Part shown: positions 26,901 to 37,788 of the stretch, in pieces
How positions within the stretch are numbered: the stretch's first letter is position 1
How the letters are laid out: each line of letters starts with the position of its first letter
Source of the DNA: Sphingobacterium wenxiniae
GTDB taxonomy: Bacteria; Bacteroidota; Bacteroidia; Sphingobacteriales; Sphingobacteriaceae
Direction: 5' to 3'
Assembly (NCBI RefSeq): GCF_900116225.1
Contig: NZ_FOZZ01000002.1
Location: 248,001 to 312,000, forward strand
DNA length: 64,000 nucleotides
Program-made: the position numbers and the translations under genes
The notes under the pieces: generated by a model
The model's input: only the letters and a program-made list of their open reading frames with translations
Database searches by the model: none
What the model was told of the DNA's origin: nothing

Positions 26901-26965
26901 AGTTAGATATTAGAAACTAGATATTAGAGACTGGGAGATTAGAAACAAGATATTGGGGATTAGGT
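26901..26965 (+). repeat. Simple GATATTAGA-type repeat in leader of lysA
   Basis: Words of the kind TTAGATATTAGAAACTAGATAT and GAGATTAGAAACAAGATATT recur between the lysC stop and the lysA start. Such purine-rich simple repeats are common between Bacteroidota genes. This is the reason the TTG-started longer ORF at 26953 was not used. Confidence 0.55.
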
Positions 26966-27018
26966 CTTTCCAGTCTATGGTTTCCAATTTCGAGTCTCTA
27001 ATTACGAATAAAGATTAT

Positions 27019-28197
27019 ATGTTGTTTAATAACAATCAGCAGGAAAGTATAAAAGCATTAGATACGCCTTTTTACTATTATGATTTGGACTTGTTGGATC
27101 AAACGTTGTCACAGGCAAAAACTGCCGCAGATAAACGCGGTTTCCATGTTCATTATGCGCTAAAAGCCAATTTCAACGACCGTTTATTAGGCCTTATTCA
27201 GTCCAAAGGGTTCGGAGCGGATTGTGTTAGCGGAAATGAGGTACAGAAATCTATTGACTTGGGATTCTCAGCAGATAAAATCACTTTTGCAGGTGTTGGA
27301 AAGTCTGATAAGGAAATCATTACAGCCTTGAAGCATAATATTTTTGCTTTCAATGTGGAATCTATACAGGAGATGGAAGTTATCAACGAACTGGCTGGAC
27401 AGTTGGGGGTAACAGCAAATGTGTCTTTACGTATCAATCCGAATGTGGATGCGCATACACACCATTATATCACGACGGGCTTGGATGAAAATAAATTTGG
27501 GGTTCCGACATCTGAGCTGGAGAAAGCAGCGTCCGTGATTCGTCAGGCTCCGCATGTCAATTTGATTGGTCTGCATTTTCACGTAGGATCGCAGATTACG
27601 GATATGAACGTTTTCAAGAGCCTTTGTGTAAAAGTCAACGAATGGAAAAATTGGTTTGAAGAACGAGGTACGACTATTCAGGTGCTTAACGTAGGTGGTG
27701 GTTTGGGGGTTGATTACCAACAACCGGATGAAAATCCAATCCCGGATTTTGAGGCTTATTTTGCTATTTTCGATAAGTTTTTAGAACGTCAGCCTCATCA
27801 AGAAGTACATTTTGAGTTGGGAAGGGCTTTAGTTGCCCAATGTGGAGCTTTGGTGAGCAAAGTGCTTTATACTAAAAGCGGTGTAAAGAAAAACTTTTTG
27901 GTACTCGATGCAGGGATGACGGAACTGATGCGTCCGGCATTATATCAAGCGTATCACAAAATAGAGAAAGTGGGTGGGGAAAGTAATAATACTACACTCA
28001 ATTACGATGTGGTAGGACCTATCTGCGAAAGTTCCGATTGTTTTGGCAAAGAAGTGCCATTGCCGGAATCCCAGCGCGGCGATTTAATTGCTATCCGCAC
28101 AGCAGGGGCGTATGGTGAGGTGATGGCATCACGCTATAATCTTCGTGAAGAAATCCGTTATGCTTTCAAGCAGAACGAAGAGATTACAGTAGGGTAA
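27019..28197 (+). CDS. lysA: Diaminopimelate decarboxylase
   Basis: 392 aa from the ATG at 27019 (MLFNNNQQ). The PLP-linked Lys is in 'HVHYALKANFNDRLL'; 'FHVGSQ', 'GGGLGVDY' and 'ELGRALVAQCG' are the alanine-racemase-fold motifs, and 'LDAGMTELMRPALYQAYHKIE' with 'GPICESSDCFGKE' complete the C-terminal domain. The enzyme makes L-lysine from meso-diaminopimelate. It is 119 nt downstream of lysC in the same direction, with a strong terminator at its 3' end. Confidence 0.95.
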   Translation: MLFNNNQQESIKALDTPFYYYDLDLLDQTLSQAKTAADKRGFHVHYALKANFNDRLLGLIQSKGFGADCVSGNEVQKSIDLGFSADKITFAGVGKSDKEIITALKHNIFAFNVESIQEMEVINELAGQLGVTANVSLRINPNVDAHTHHYITTGLDENKFGVPTSELEKAASVIRQAPHVNLIGLHFHVGSQITDMNVFKSLCVKVNEWKNWFEERGTTIQVLNVGGGLGVDYQQPDENPIPDFEAYFAIFDKFLERQPHQEVHFELGRALVAQCGALVSKVLYTKSGVKKNFLVLDAGMTELMRPALYQAYHKIEKVGGESNNTTLNYDVVGPICESSDCFGKEVPLPESQRGDLIAIRTAGAYGEVMASRYNLREEIRYAFKQNEEITVG

Positions 28198-28217
28198 TAA
28201 AGAAAAGATTTATTAAC

Positions 28218-28258
28218 AAAAAAACGAGGCTGCCTTAAAAAGGCAGCCTCGTTTTTTT
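28218..28258. terminator. Bidirectional terminator lysA / ABC-F
   Basis: AAAAAAACGAGGCTGCCTT (28218-28236) pairs with AAGGCAGCCTCGTTTTTTT (28240-28258). It sits between convergent genes. Confidence 0.95.
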
Positions 28259-28275
28259 GATGAGAGTGTATGCGA

Positions 28276-29967
<1,692 letters not shown>

Positions 29968-30068
29968 TCACAAAATCACAGGGGTTAGCGCTATTCAAAA
30001 AAAATAAAATTTCCTGTAACAAAACTGAAATATTGACTACTTATAGGCTATAACAAATAAATTTATAA

Positions 30069-30920
30069 ATGATGAAAAAGTTTTTTTTAATTGCTTTAGG
30101 ACTATTATGTATGACGGGGCTTTTCGCCCAGGATAACACTTTATTATGGAAGGTTTCGGGAAATGGACTTACTAAAGACTCCTATGTATTCGGTACATTA
30201 CACATGGCTTGCGCAGATGATTTCCGTATCGCAGATAAAGTGAAGAATGCGTTAGGTGTGACGGATAAAATTGCTTTTGAAGTGGATGTTACCAAACCGG
30301 AAAACATGCAGTTGGTGCAAGGTGCACTTGCCCCGAATCCGGAGTTCTTTAATGGACTTGCCGTGGATAAAAAACAATTTATCGACAGTGTTTTGACATC
30401 CTTACAAGTGCCACCGATGATTTTCGACCAGGTATCGCCGGTAGCGGTTATCTCGATGTTGGCCATGAAATCATTTGATTGCCCAGATATGAACAGCATC
30501 AAGATGATGGAGATGGAATTGCAGGCTTTGGAAGATGCCAAGGGAAAAACCGTTGAAGAATTGGAAACGATCACTTTCCAGATGGATTTGATGAGTGAAC
30601 TGTTCTCAGCCGAGGATTTGTACACATATCTTAAAGAATCCGGTAATATGTCTGAATTGACAAAACGTATGGTCAAAGCATATTTTGAAGAAAACATTGC
30701 TGAGCTGGAAGAAATGATGATCAATACCGCTTATCTTTCTCCGGAGAAACAAGCTTTGTTATTGGATACGCGCAACGAAGCTTGGTTAGAAAAAATGCCA
30801 GCAATGATGGAAGCTGATGCTTATTTCTTTGCGGTAGGCGCTGGACATCTAGTCGGTGAAAAAGGCATTGTACAATTATTGAAGGATAAAGGCTATACGC
30901 TTACGCCTATTTTGAATTAA
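30069..30920 (+). CDS. TraB/GumN family protein
   Basis: 283 aa with a signal peptide (MMKKFFLIALGLLCMTGLFAQ), so periplasmic. 'LLWKVSGNGLTKDSYVFGTLHMAC' and 'YFFAVGAGHLVGEKGIVQLLKDKGYTLTPI' are the paired N- and C-terminal motifs of the TraB/GumN (Tiki-like) family; GTLHMA (GTxH) and GxGHLVGxxGxxxLL are well kept. Tiki-related proteins are metalloproteases in animals; bacterial members are poorly understood. Some link to haem or metal homeostasis has been proposed. Single gene. Confidence 0.92.
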   Translation: MMKKFFLIALGLLCMTGLFAQDNTLLWKVSGNGLTKDSYVFGTLHMACADDFRIADKVKNALGVTDKIAFEVDVTKPENMQLVQGALAPNPEFFNGLAVDKKQFIDSVLTSLQVPPMIFDQVSPVAVISMLAMKSFDCPDMNSIKMMEMELQALEDAKGKTVEELETITFQMDLMSELFSAEDLYTYLKESGNMSELTKRMVKAYFEENIAELEEMMINTAYLSPEKQALLLDTRNEAWLEKMPAMMEADAYFFAVGAGHLVGEKGIVQLLKDKGYTLTPILN

Positions 30921-31015
30921 TATGGTTTGTTTTCCTGCAGATAGGCACTGATTTATGTATCTTCGCTCTCTGCGGGAAAACTCTAAAGAAAGTCAATATC
31001 AGCTTCAACGAAAAT

Positions 31016-31876
31016 ATGCGGAAAATACTCCAACATTTTTTGGAATTTATAAAATCACCTTCCGATAGAAAACTTTATGCAACCCATAAGCATAGTTATA
31101 TCAAAATTTTCTTTACACTCTTTGTGTGTGAAATAGCCTTGACGTTGACAACACTTCCAGTTGTGATGTTGTTGGATCAATGGGTTCCGCTGGTTTATCG
31201 GATGGAAAAATATCATTCTTCTCCCATTAAGCTATTTTTTCTTGCCGTTCTATTTGTTCCTTTCTTGGAAGAACTAATTTTCCGCTACGGCATTAAGTAT
31301 AGGAACTTCTATCGTTGGGTAATAAGCCGTAATACTTGGCGTAAGTATTATCGATGGATTATGTATAGCAGTGTATTGGTCTTTGGATTAATACATTTGT
31401 GGAATTATGATAATGAACAGTTCTTATTCTATCTTTTTTGTTTTGTGTTTGTATTTTCTCAATTGACAGGTGGTGTTGTGCTTAGTTTTATCCGTGTGCG
31501 ATTAGGGTTCCGTTACGCCGTGTTTTATCATGCCTTATGGAATATGTCTGCGATATTTATCATGGGCTGGTTTATTATTTGGATTGGTAATCCTGTGATT
31601 GATAAAAATAAAGATATAACACTGAAGGTTGTCGAACATGCCTTTATTGATGAAAATAGGGCTACATTTCACATTGAACGCTGTCATGATACCATTTATA
31701 TGATTGATGCAAAAGAACAATTTCTTAGTCATTTGGTAGATACTGTTTTTGGAAAAGGGCAGTATAAGGTATATGATGGATTTTATGACCTACAGCTCAA
31801 ATCCGAAAAAGGTATTCATAAGGATTCTTTATTACAAGAATTAAAACAGGAATTGACCATTATCCAAGCGAACTAA
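31016..31876 (+). CDS. CPBP family intramembrane glutamic endopeptidase
   Basis: 286 aa membrane protein with about five to six spans. Catalytic pattern of the Abi/CPBP family: E85-E86 and R90 in 'PFLEELIFRYGIKYR', H127 in 'VFGLIHLWN', and H172-N176 in 'YHALWNMSA'. The last 80 residues are soluble and charged ('FIDENRATFHIERCHDTIYMIDAKE...'), an extension not usual for the family. It likely cleaves membrane-linked peptides. No operon partner. Confidence 0.88.
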   Translation: MRKILQHFLEFIKSPSDRKLYATHKHSYIKIFFTLFVCEIALTLTTLPVVMLLDQWVPLVYRMEKYHSSPIKLFFLAVLFVPFLEELIFRYGIKYRNFYRWVISRNTWRKYYRWIMYSSVLVFGLIHLWNYDNEQFLFYLFCFVFVFSQLTGGVVLSFIRVRLGFRYAVFYHALWNMSAIFIMGWFIIWIGNPVIDKNKDITLKVVEHAFIDENRATFHIERCHDTIYMIDAKEQFLSHLVDTVFGKGQYKVYDGFYDLQLKSEKGIHKDSLLQELKQELTIIQAN

Positions 31877-32032
31877 TCCTATGCAACAAAGAGCAGGGAG
31901 CTACCTTTGTTTTTCCTACTGTTGTCATTTTAAACAACCGTTTGCTTTCATTAAGAAGTTGCCAAAGCCATGAAAATTGGTTAAGCTTGTATAAGGATAT
32001 ACATACGTTTTTTAGATAAAACCTAATTCTTT

Positions 32033-33829
32033 ATGGTAAATACAACACGATTACACCGTTCTTTTGGTAAACTGATTGTCTTGGGACTGTTGTGCAGCTC
32101 TACATTCGCAACTGCTCAAATAAGGAAGCAACCTGTAGCCGAACAATTTCAGGAGCTTGCCGATCCTACAGCCGATACCTTGTCCGATTGGTCAAAAGTA
32201 AGCGTGGGGTTGAATAGTTCATTTGTGACGATTGATAAGCGTTTCCCAAAATCCATAGCACCCAATCTAGTAAAAAAACAGACACAATTTGTACAAGGCT
32301 GGAAAGGAGAGCGGGTTTCAGCACAGGTTTTGTTATGGAGCTCGTCAGTAATAAAGCAAACAACGGTAAGTATTTCTCCCTTTAAAGGTGAGCAAGGATC
32401 CGTATTGCCTCAAGACATAGCTTCGGCACGTTTTGTCCGATACGTAATGACGGATGAATTTGCAGGTGGTTGTGGTCATCGTAAACCTGAAGATTTCGCT
32501 GCTTCGTTAGCTTCAGATATGTTGGATAACCTGAAAAGTTTCGATCTGGAAGCAAACAAGGTGAGACCTGTCTGGGTAACTATCGATATACCTCGTGATG
32601 CGGAAGCAGGATACTATACAGCTGATGTGACCGTGGAAGGACAAGGACAGCAACCACAAAACCTAACATTACGTTTGGAGGTAATAGAGCAGGTATTACC
32701 GGAAGTAAAGAATTGGACTTACCATTTAGATCAATGGCAACATCCTTCGGCAGTAGCGGAAGTTTTGGGATTAGAAATGTGGAGTGATGCACATTTCGAG
32801 GCAATGAAACCAACGATGAAGATGCTGGCTGATGCAGGGCAGAAAGTAATTACAGCTACGGTCAATAAAGATCCTTGGAATGTACAGACTTTCGATCCTT
32901 ATGCGGATATGATCACATGGACAAAGAAAAAGAATGGTAAATGGTCGTATGATTATGCTGTCTTTGACCGTTGGGTGCAGTTTATGATGGACTTGGGCGT
33001 GAAGAAGATGATTAACTGTTACTCCATTATTCCTTGGAATAACGAAATACACTATCAAGATGAGAAAACCGGGAAGTTAGTAAATGTTGTTGCGAAGCCC
33101 GGTACACCGGTTTTTGAAGAGCTATGGACTCCTTTTCTAAAAGATTTTGTAAGACATTTGAAAACCAAGGGTTGGTTGGAAATTACGAATATTGCTATCG
33201 ATGAACGTACACGTGAGGAAGTGGACGGTGCATTGGGCCTATTGCAAAAGGTTTCACCAGAACTGGGTGTGTCGTATGCGGATAACCAGAAGACTTACCA
33301 ACGCTATCCAAATAGCAATGATATCAGCATTGCCCTAGGACATCCTTTTTCGGCAGAAGACTTGAAGGACCGTCAGGAGAGAGGCTTGAACACAACGTTC
33401 TACATCTGTTGTAGTGATGCCTTCCCGAATCAGTTCACATTTTCTGATCCAGCAGAATCGGCTTATTTGGCTTGGTATGCGGAGGCTGCAAATTTTGATG
33501 GCATGTTGCGTTGGGCCTATAATTCTTGGGTAGAAAATCCGTTGCAGGATTCCCGTTTTCGCACTTGGCCTGCAGGTGATACCTACATTGTTTATCCACA
33601 TGATCGTAGTTCCATTCGTTACGAACGGTTAAGGGAAGGTGTACAGGACTATGAGAAAATCCAAAAAGTGAAAAAACAACTTCAGGAAATAGGCGATACG
33701 GGCAATCTCGACCTCTTGGAGAAAACTATACAGAACCTTAATGTCGTCTATCGTGTAGATAATTGGAATGAAAATTTCAATGAAGCAAAAACATTACTGA
33801 ATGAGCTTTCTAAGCGCTTAGCAAATTAA
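32033..33829 (+). CDS. GH123/DUF4091-like exported glycosidase
   Basis: 598 aa with a signal peptide (about 1-28). The N-terminal part is a beta-rich domain ('VTIDIPRDAEAGYYTADVTVEGQGQQPQNLTLRLEV') and the rest a TIM-barrel-like DUF4091 domain. The Asp-Glu pair D390-E391 in 'ITNIAIDERTREEV' is where the catalytic Asp/Glu of GH123 N-acetyl-beta-galactosaminidases sits. Later 'YLAWYAEAANFDGMLRWAYNSWVENPLQDSRFRTWPAGDTYIVYP' and 'SSIRYERLREGVQDYEKI' are typical of the family. It probably removes GalNAc-type sugars in the periplasm. It is not next to SusC/D genes. Confidence 0.82.
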   Translation: MVNTTRLHRSFGKLIVLGLLCSSTFATAQIRKQPVAEQFQELADPTADTLSDWSKVSVGLNSSFVTIDKRFPKSIAPNLVKKQTQFVQGWKGERVSAQVLLWSSSVIKQTTVSISPFKGEQGSVLPQDIASARFVRYVMTDEFAGGCGHRKPEDFAASLASDMLDNLKSFDLEANKVRPVWVTIDIPRDAEAGYYTADVTVEGQGQQPQNLTLRLEVIEQVLPEVKNWTYHLDQWQHPSAVAEVLGLEMWSDAHFEAMKPTMKMLADAGQKVITATVNKDPWNVQTFDPYADMITWTKKKNGKWSYDYAVFDRWVQFMMDLGVKKMINCYSIIPWNNEIHYQDEKTGKLVNVVAKPGTPVFEELWTPFLKDFVRHLKTKGWLEITNIAIDERTREEVDGALGLLQKVSPELGVSYADNQKTYQRYPNSNDISIALGHPFSAEDLKDRQERGLNTTFYICCSDAFPNQFTFSDPAESAYLAWYAEAANFDGMLRWAYNSWVENPLQDSRFRTWPAGDTYIVYPHDRSSIRYERLREGVQDYEKIQKVKKQLQEIGDTGNLDLLEKTIQNLNVVYRVDNWNENFNEAKTLLNELSKRLAN

Positions 33830-33849
33830 GAACTTAACAAAAAAAGCGG

Positions 33850-33892
33850 AAAAGGTCTGAAAAGTATGAATAAAGTACTTTTTAGACCTTTT
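33850..33892 (+). terminator. Terminator after the GH123-like gene
   Basis: AAAAGGTCTGAAAAGTA (33850-33866) pairs with TACTTTTTAGACCTTTT (33876-33892), one G-T pair, followed by T-run. Confidence 0.88.
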
Positions 33893-33991
33893 TTGTGATA
33901 ATATTCCTCCATTTTACAGAAAATGATGCTTTTCAGTAACAATTACCTTTAAAAATTGTTATTCCATGGTGTAATCTTTATTTTGTCCACC

Positions 33992-36004
33992 ATGAGTAAA
34001 TTTAATAGTATAAAACCCAGGACTACATTTAATAAAGGCATTGTGTTACCAAGCCTTTTTTTTATTCTTTTTGTAAGCTTGGTGTCCTCTTTTTTTCCTG
34101 ATATTTCAGATCAATCTTTAGAAACGGTAAAGCAATTTTTGTTTGTTAACTTAAACTGGGTGTATGTGTGGGCGGTTACTATCTTCGTCCTCTTTCTGAT
34201 TTTTTTGGTGTTCAGTAAATACGGTTCCATTAAACTGGGAGCTAACGACACTAAACCAGAATATTCATTCTTTTCATGGGTATCTATGCTCTTTGCAGCA
34301 GGTATGGGGATAGGCCTGATGTATTTTAGTGTTTCTGAACCTATTTCCCATTATTCGGATAGCGTGTATATGATGAACTCTTCGGTTCAACGTGCTAAAG
34401 ATGCACAACTTTATACCTTTTTTCATTGGGGAATACACGCCTGGGCTATTTATGGGGTGGTAGGCCTTTCTTTAGCTTATTTTACCTATCGCTACAAATT
34501 GCCACTTTCTTTGCGTAGTTGTTTTTATCCTATGCTGAAAGAAAAGATTAATGGAACAGCAGGAAATATTATCGATATGTTTGCTTTGTGTAGTACGTTT
34601 TTCGGTATCACGACAACTTTAGGATTTGGAGTAGTACAGCTTAATGCAGGGCTGGTTCATCTCGGAATCTTGCACAGCGATGAGTTTATCTATCAGATTG
34701 GGATTGTTGCTATCATTATGGCGATTTCTATTCTTTCAGCTACATCAGGAGTAAATAAGGGAGTTAAATTCCTTAGTCAGGTGAACATTGTAGGAGCCGT
34801 ACTACTTATGCTCTTTGTTGTTGTTTTTGGTCCCACAGTCTTTTTGTTCGGTTCGTTTTCAGAAGGATTGGGCTATTACATCAATGAATTTTTCAGTCTT
34901 ACCTTTAATACACATGCTTTCGAACCAGAAACACTCCCTTGGTATTTCAATTGGACTATATTGTATTGGGCATGGTGGATTTCCTGGGCTCCATACGTAG
35001 GTTTATTCATTGCGCGTATCTCCAAAGGACGAACCATAAGGGAGTTTATCGGTGCAGTATTGATTATTCCATCCTTATTCAACTTTATGTGGATGACCGT
35101 ATTCGGTAATAGTGCTATTTGGTTTGATCAAAACGAAGCATCGGGTGCATTAAGTGCAATAGCGTCCGAGGCAGATGCCTTGATGTTTAAGTTTTTTGAA
35201 TATCTTCCAGCACAAGTCATAACCAATACCTTAGTCGTGCTTATTATCTTTATTTTTTTCGTGACCTCTGCGGACTCCGGAATCTTTGTCATGGACAGTA
35301 TTTCTACCAATAACTCTTCCCGTTCTCCCAAATGGCAACTGGTATTTTGGGGGGCTCTTTTAGGTGTATTGGCGTTGGTGTTATTAAATGCAGGCGGACT
35401 ACAATCTTTACAGACGATGACTTTAATTACAGCTTTGCCTTTTGCTGTGATTATGTTGTTGTTCTGTTATAATCTTGAAAAAGGGTTGATTATTGATAAT
35501 GCCTATTATCAACGAGGATTTTCCCATTCAACGGATAGTTGGTCCGGTGATTTTTGGAAAGAACGGTTACAACGAATTGTCAGTTATAAAGATCAGAAGG
35601 CAATAGAATTATTCTTGAAAGAGGTTGTACAGCCAGCTTTTAATGAGTTGACAGAAGAATTGAAAAAGCAAAATATTATTGCCGAGGTTTCGGTCTTTGA
35701 ACGACCTCATCGAGTAGAACTATTAATTGGACACGATGCAATCAACAACTTTAAGTATGGGGTGCGTACACAACCCAAGAATATATCAGACTTTCTGATT
35801 AATGAAGAAAATGCTCCTGACATTGACAGCAATAAAATATTCATTCCTCAGACCTATTTTGGTGATGATAGAAGAGGTTATGATATTCAGTATTACACGA
35901 AAACTGAAATTATTAGTGATGTTTTGAAGCAGTATGAGCGTTTCTTGTCGCTATCTGAGGAAACGAAAAACGAAATATTTATCGGCACACCGCCAATGAT
36001 GTAA
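33992..36004 (+). CDS. BCCT family transporter
   Basis: 670 aa from the ATG at 33992 (MSKFNSIK); a TTG 36 nt upstream is unlikely. About 12 spans. The betaine/choline signature is present: 'FSWVSMLFAAGMGIGLMYFSVSEPISHY' (with 'GMGIGLMYWG'-like motif), 'WGIHAWAIYGVVGLSLAYF', and 'LYWAWWISWAPYVGLFIARISKGRTIREFIGAVLIIPSLFNFMWMTVFG'. It takes up betaine, choline or carnitine with Na+ or H+. The soluble C terminus (about 150 residues) is long, as in BetT-type proteins. No osmoprotectant synthesis gene is adjacent. Confidence 0.93.
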   Translation: MSKFNSIKPRTTFNKGIVLPSLFFILFVSLVSSFFPDISDQSLETVKQFLFVNLNWVYVWAVTIFVLFLIFLVFSKYGSIKLGANDTKPEYSFFSWVSMLFAAGMGIGLMYFSVSEPISHYSDSVYMMNSSVQRAKDAQLYTFFHWGIHAWAIYGVVGLSLAYFTYRYKLPLSLRSCFYPMLKEKINGTAGNIIDMFALCSTFFGITTTLGFGVVQLNAGLVHLGILHSDEFIYQIGIVAIIMAISILSATSGVNKGVKFLSQVNIVGAVLLMLFVVVFGPTVFLFGSFSEGLGYYINEFFSLTFNTHAFEPETLPWYFNWTILYWAWWISWAPYVGLFIARISKGRTIREFIGAVLIIPSLFNFMWMTVFGNSAIWFDQNEASGALSAIASEADALMFKFFEYLPAQVITNTLVVLIIFIFFVTSADSGIFVMDSISTNNSSRSPKWQLVFWGALLGVLALVLLNAGGLQSLQTMTLITALPFAVIMLLFCYNLEKGLIIDNAYYQRGFSHSTDSWSGDFWKERLQRIVSYKDQKAIELFLKEVVQPAFNELTEELKKQNIIAEVSVFERPHRVELLIGHDAINNFKYGVRTQPKNISDFLINEENAPDIDSNKIFIPQTYFGDDRRGYDIQYYTKTEIISDVLKQYERFLSLSEETKNEIFIGTPPMM

Positions 36005-36035
36005 CCTGAAAATTAGGTGCATATGAAATTTTGAA

Positions 36036-36080
36036 AACAGGAATTATTGCTATTCATAGTAATAATTCCTGTTCGTTTTT
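36036..36080 (+). terminator. Terminator after BCCT transporter
   Basis: AACAGGAATTATT (36036-36048) / AATAATTCCTGTT (36061-36073), then CGTTTTTTT. It ends the chromosomal gene just before the mobile element. Confidence 0.88.
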
Positions 36081-36415
36081 TTGATAAGAGCAAAAAAATG
36101 AACATCTTCGCTATCGAACGAAAAGAATAACTATTAAATCCATTTACTTTATTATAAATTTTCAGTAAAAATACATCAAAGATTAATAACAGGCAAAACG
36201 GTTGTATATAAAGGCTTTACAGCCGTTTTATGATTTTTTGGTAATGAGGTAAAAAGCAATAAAAAGCGATGTTTGGCAAAAGTAAGGTTACTAAAACGTT
36301 ACTTTCAAACATTACAAACAATCGTTTTAAGATGCTGTATTTCAGCTTTCTGCATGATTTTTCATATTGTACCGTAGCTCACATAAGTTTAATTTTATCA
36401 TTAAGAATTGTGAGT

Positions 36416-37666
36416 ATGGAAACGACAAAAAAATCAACATTTAAGGTATTGTTTTACCTTAAAAAGAACGCCCCAAAGAAAAACGGAAAAGTTACGGTTA
36501 TGTGCAGGATTACCGTAAACGGCAAACAGTCTGCATTCAGTACAAAGCTGGATATTTCCGCAACAAATTGGGATTTGAAGTACGGCAGGGTTTTAGGTAA
36601 AAGCCGAGAAGCCCAAGCTATAAACGGCAAACTTGACAAAATTCGTTTGGGTATCGAGGAGTGCTATTCCAAAATTTTAAAGAATGAAGGAACTGTAAAC
36701 AGTGCCAAACTTAAAAACACCTTTCTCGGTATGGAAAGCGGAGAACTGACCTTTTTCAAATTCTATGAACAGTTCCTTTCCGATTATGAGAAAAAAGTCA
36801 ATAGCGGACTTCGGGTAAATGGAACACGAAGTAAGTATAAAACACTATTAAGACATCTTCGCAACTTTGCATTGACAAAATACGGTTATTCTGACTTATC
36901 ATTCAACGACCTTACATCTGATTTTGTGCAGGACTTTGATTATTACCTGCGTGACGAACAAAGCTTGACACACAACACCATTTGGTTGTATATGATTGGA
37001 TTTACCACGCTTTGCCGTTTGGCAATTAGCAGAAAGCATCTTGCTTTCAATCCGTTCAGCGAGTATAAGAACACTAAAAAGGACAAAGACAGAGGTTATC
37101 TGCTACGGAATGAATTAGAACAACTTGTAACGTTCAACTGCGATAAAAAGAAAGACGAATTGGTTAAAGACCTGTTTGTTTTCAGTTGCTTTACAGGTCT
37201 TTCCTATTCAGATATGAAAGGACTTAGAAACAGCAATATTCAGGATTTCTTTGATGGCAACCAATGGATTATCATACGTAGGAAAAAGACAGCCACATCG
37301 TCAAACGTGATGCTGTTGGATATTCCTAAAATGATTATTGAGAAATATGCGGGATTTTCAAAGGATGGAAAGGTATTCCCTGTACCATCAAACACCGTCT
37401 GCAATGATAGTTTGAAACGAATATCCCAACAAATCGATTGCCTTAAAGAAAAGAAAGTAACCTTTCATTTAGCACGTCATACCTTTGCCACGTTATTTTT
37501 AAGCGAAGGTGTTCCGCTCGAAAGTTTGAGCAAAATGTTAGGGCATAAGAATATTGCCACCACACAGATTTATGCAAAAATTCTCAACGAGAAAGTTGGA
37601 AAAGATATGCAAAAGGTTTCCCATAAATTCAAGGGCATGGAACGGTCTTTCATTACTCAACTTTAA
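36416..37666 (+). CDS. IntDOT-type tyrosine integrase
   Basis: 416 aa from the ATG at 36416 (METTKKSTFKV), which matches the usual start of this family; the longer upstream frame is not similar. An N-terminal arm-binding domain and SAM-like domain precede the catalytic domain. Catalytic residues: Ser263 in 'CFTGLSYSD' where most recombinases have Arg, as in Bacteroides IntDOT; His351 and Arg354 in 'TFHLARHTF'; His377 in 'MLGHKN'; nucleophile Tyr386 in 'TTQIYAKI'. It should integrate and excise the element. Located at the element's left end, reading inward. Confidence 0.95.
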   Translation: METTKKSTFKVLFYLKKNAPKKNGKVTVMCRITVNGKQSAFSTKLDISATNWDLKYGRVLGKSREAQAINGKLDKIRLGIEECYSKILKNEGTVNSAKLKNTFLGMESGELTFFKFYEQFLSDYEKKVNSGLRVNGTRSKYKTLLRHLRNFALTKYGYSDLSFNDLTSDFVQDFDYYLRDEQSLTHNTIWLYMIGFTTLCRLAISRKHLAFNPFSEYKNTKKDKDRGYLLRNELEQLVTFNCDKKKDELVKDLFVFSCFTGLSYSDMKGLRNSNIQDFFDGNQWIIIRRKKTATSSNVMLLDIPKMIIEKYAGFSKDGKVFPVPSNTVCNDSLKRISQQIDCLKEKKVTFHLARHTFATLFLSEGVPLESLSKMLGHKNIATTQIYAKILNEKVGKDMQKVSHKFKGMERSFITQL

Positions 37667-37788
37667 TATAATATTCTTCAGATGATAGATTTGGAAGTTC
37701 CATCATCTTAATAAATAGTTATATTTCATTATATTCGTATTTCATCCATATTGTAATACTTAAATCATAAATTCAGAATAATGCCATA

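Noticed and set aside
36076-36089. TTTTGATAAGAG near 36076 and TTTGATAACC near 54770 as att sites
   Set aside because: Too short and AT-rich; weaker than the 18-bp repeat pair.
36269-36415. N-terminal extension of the integrase
   Set aside because: Contains the attachment-like repeat and has no resemblance to integrase N termini; the ATG at 36416 fits.
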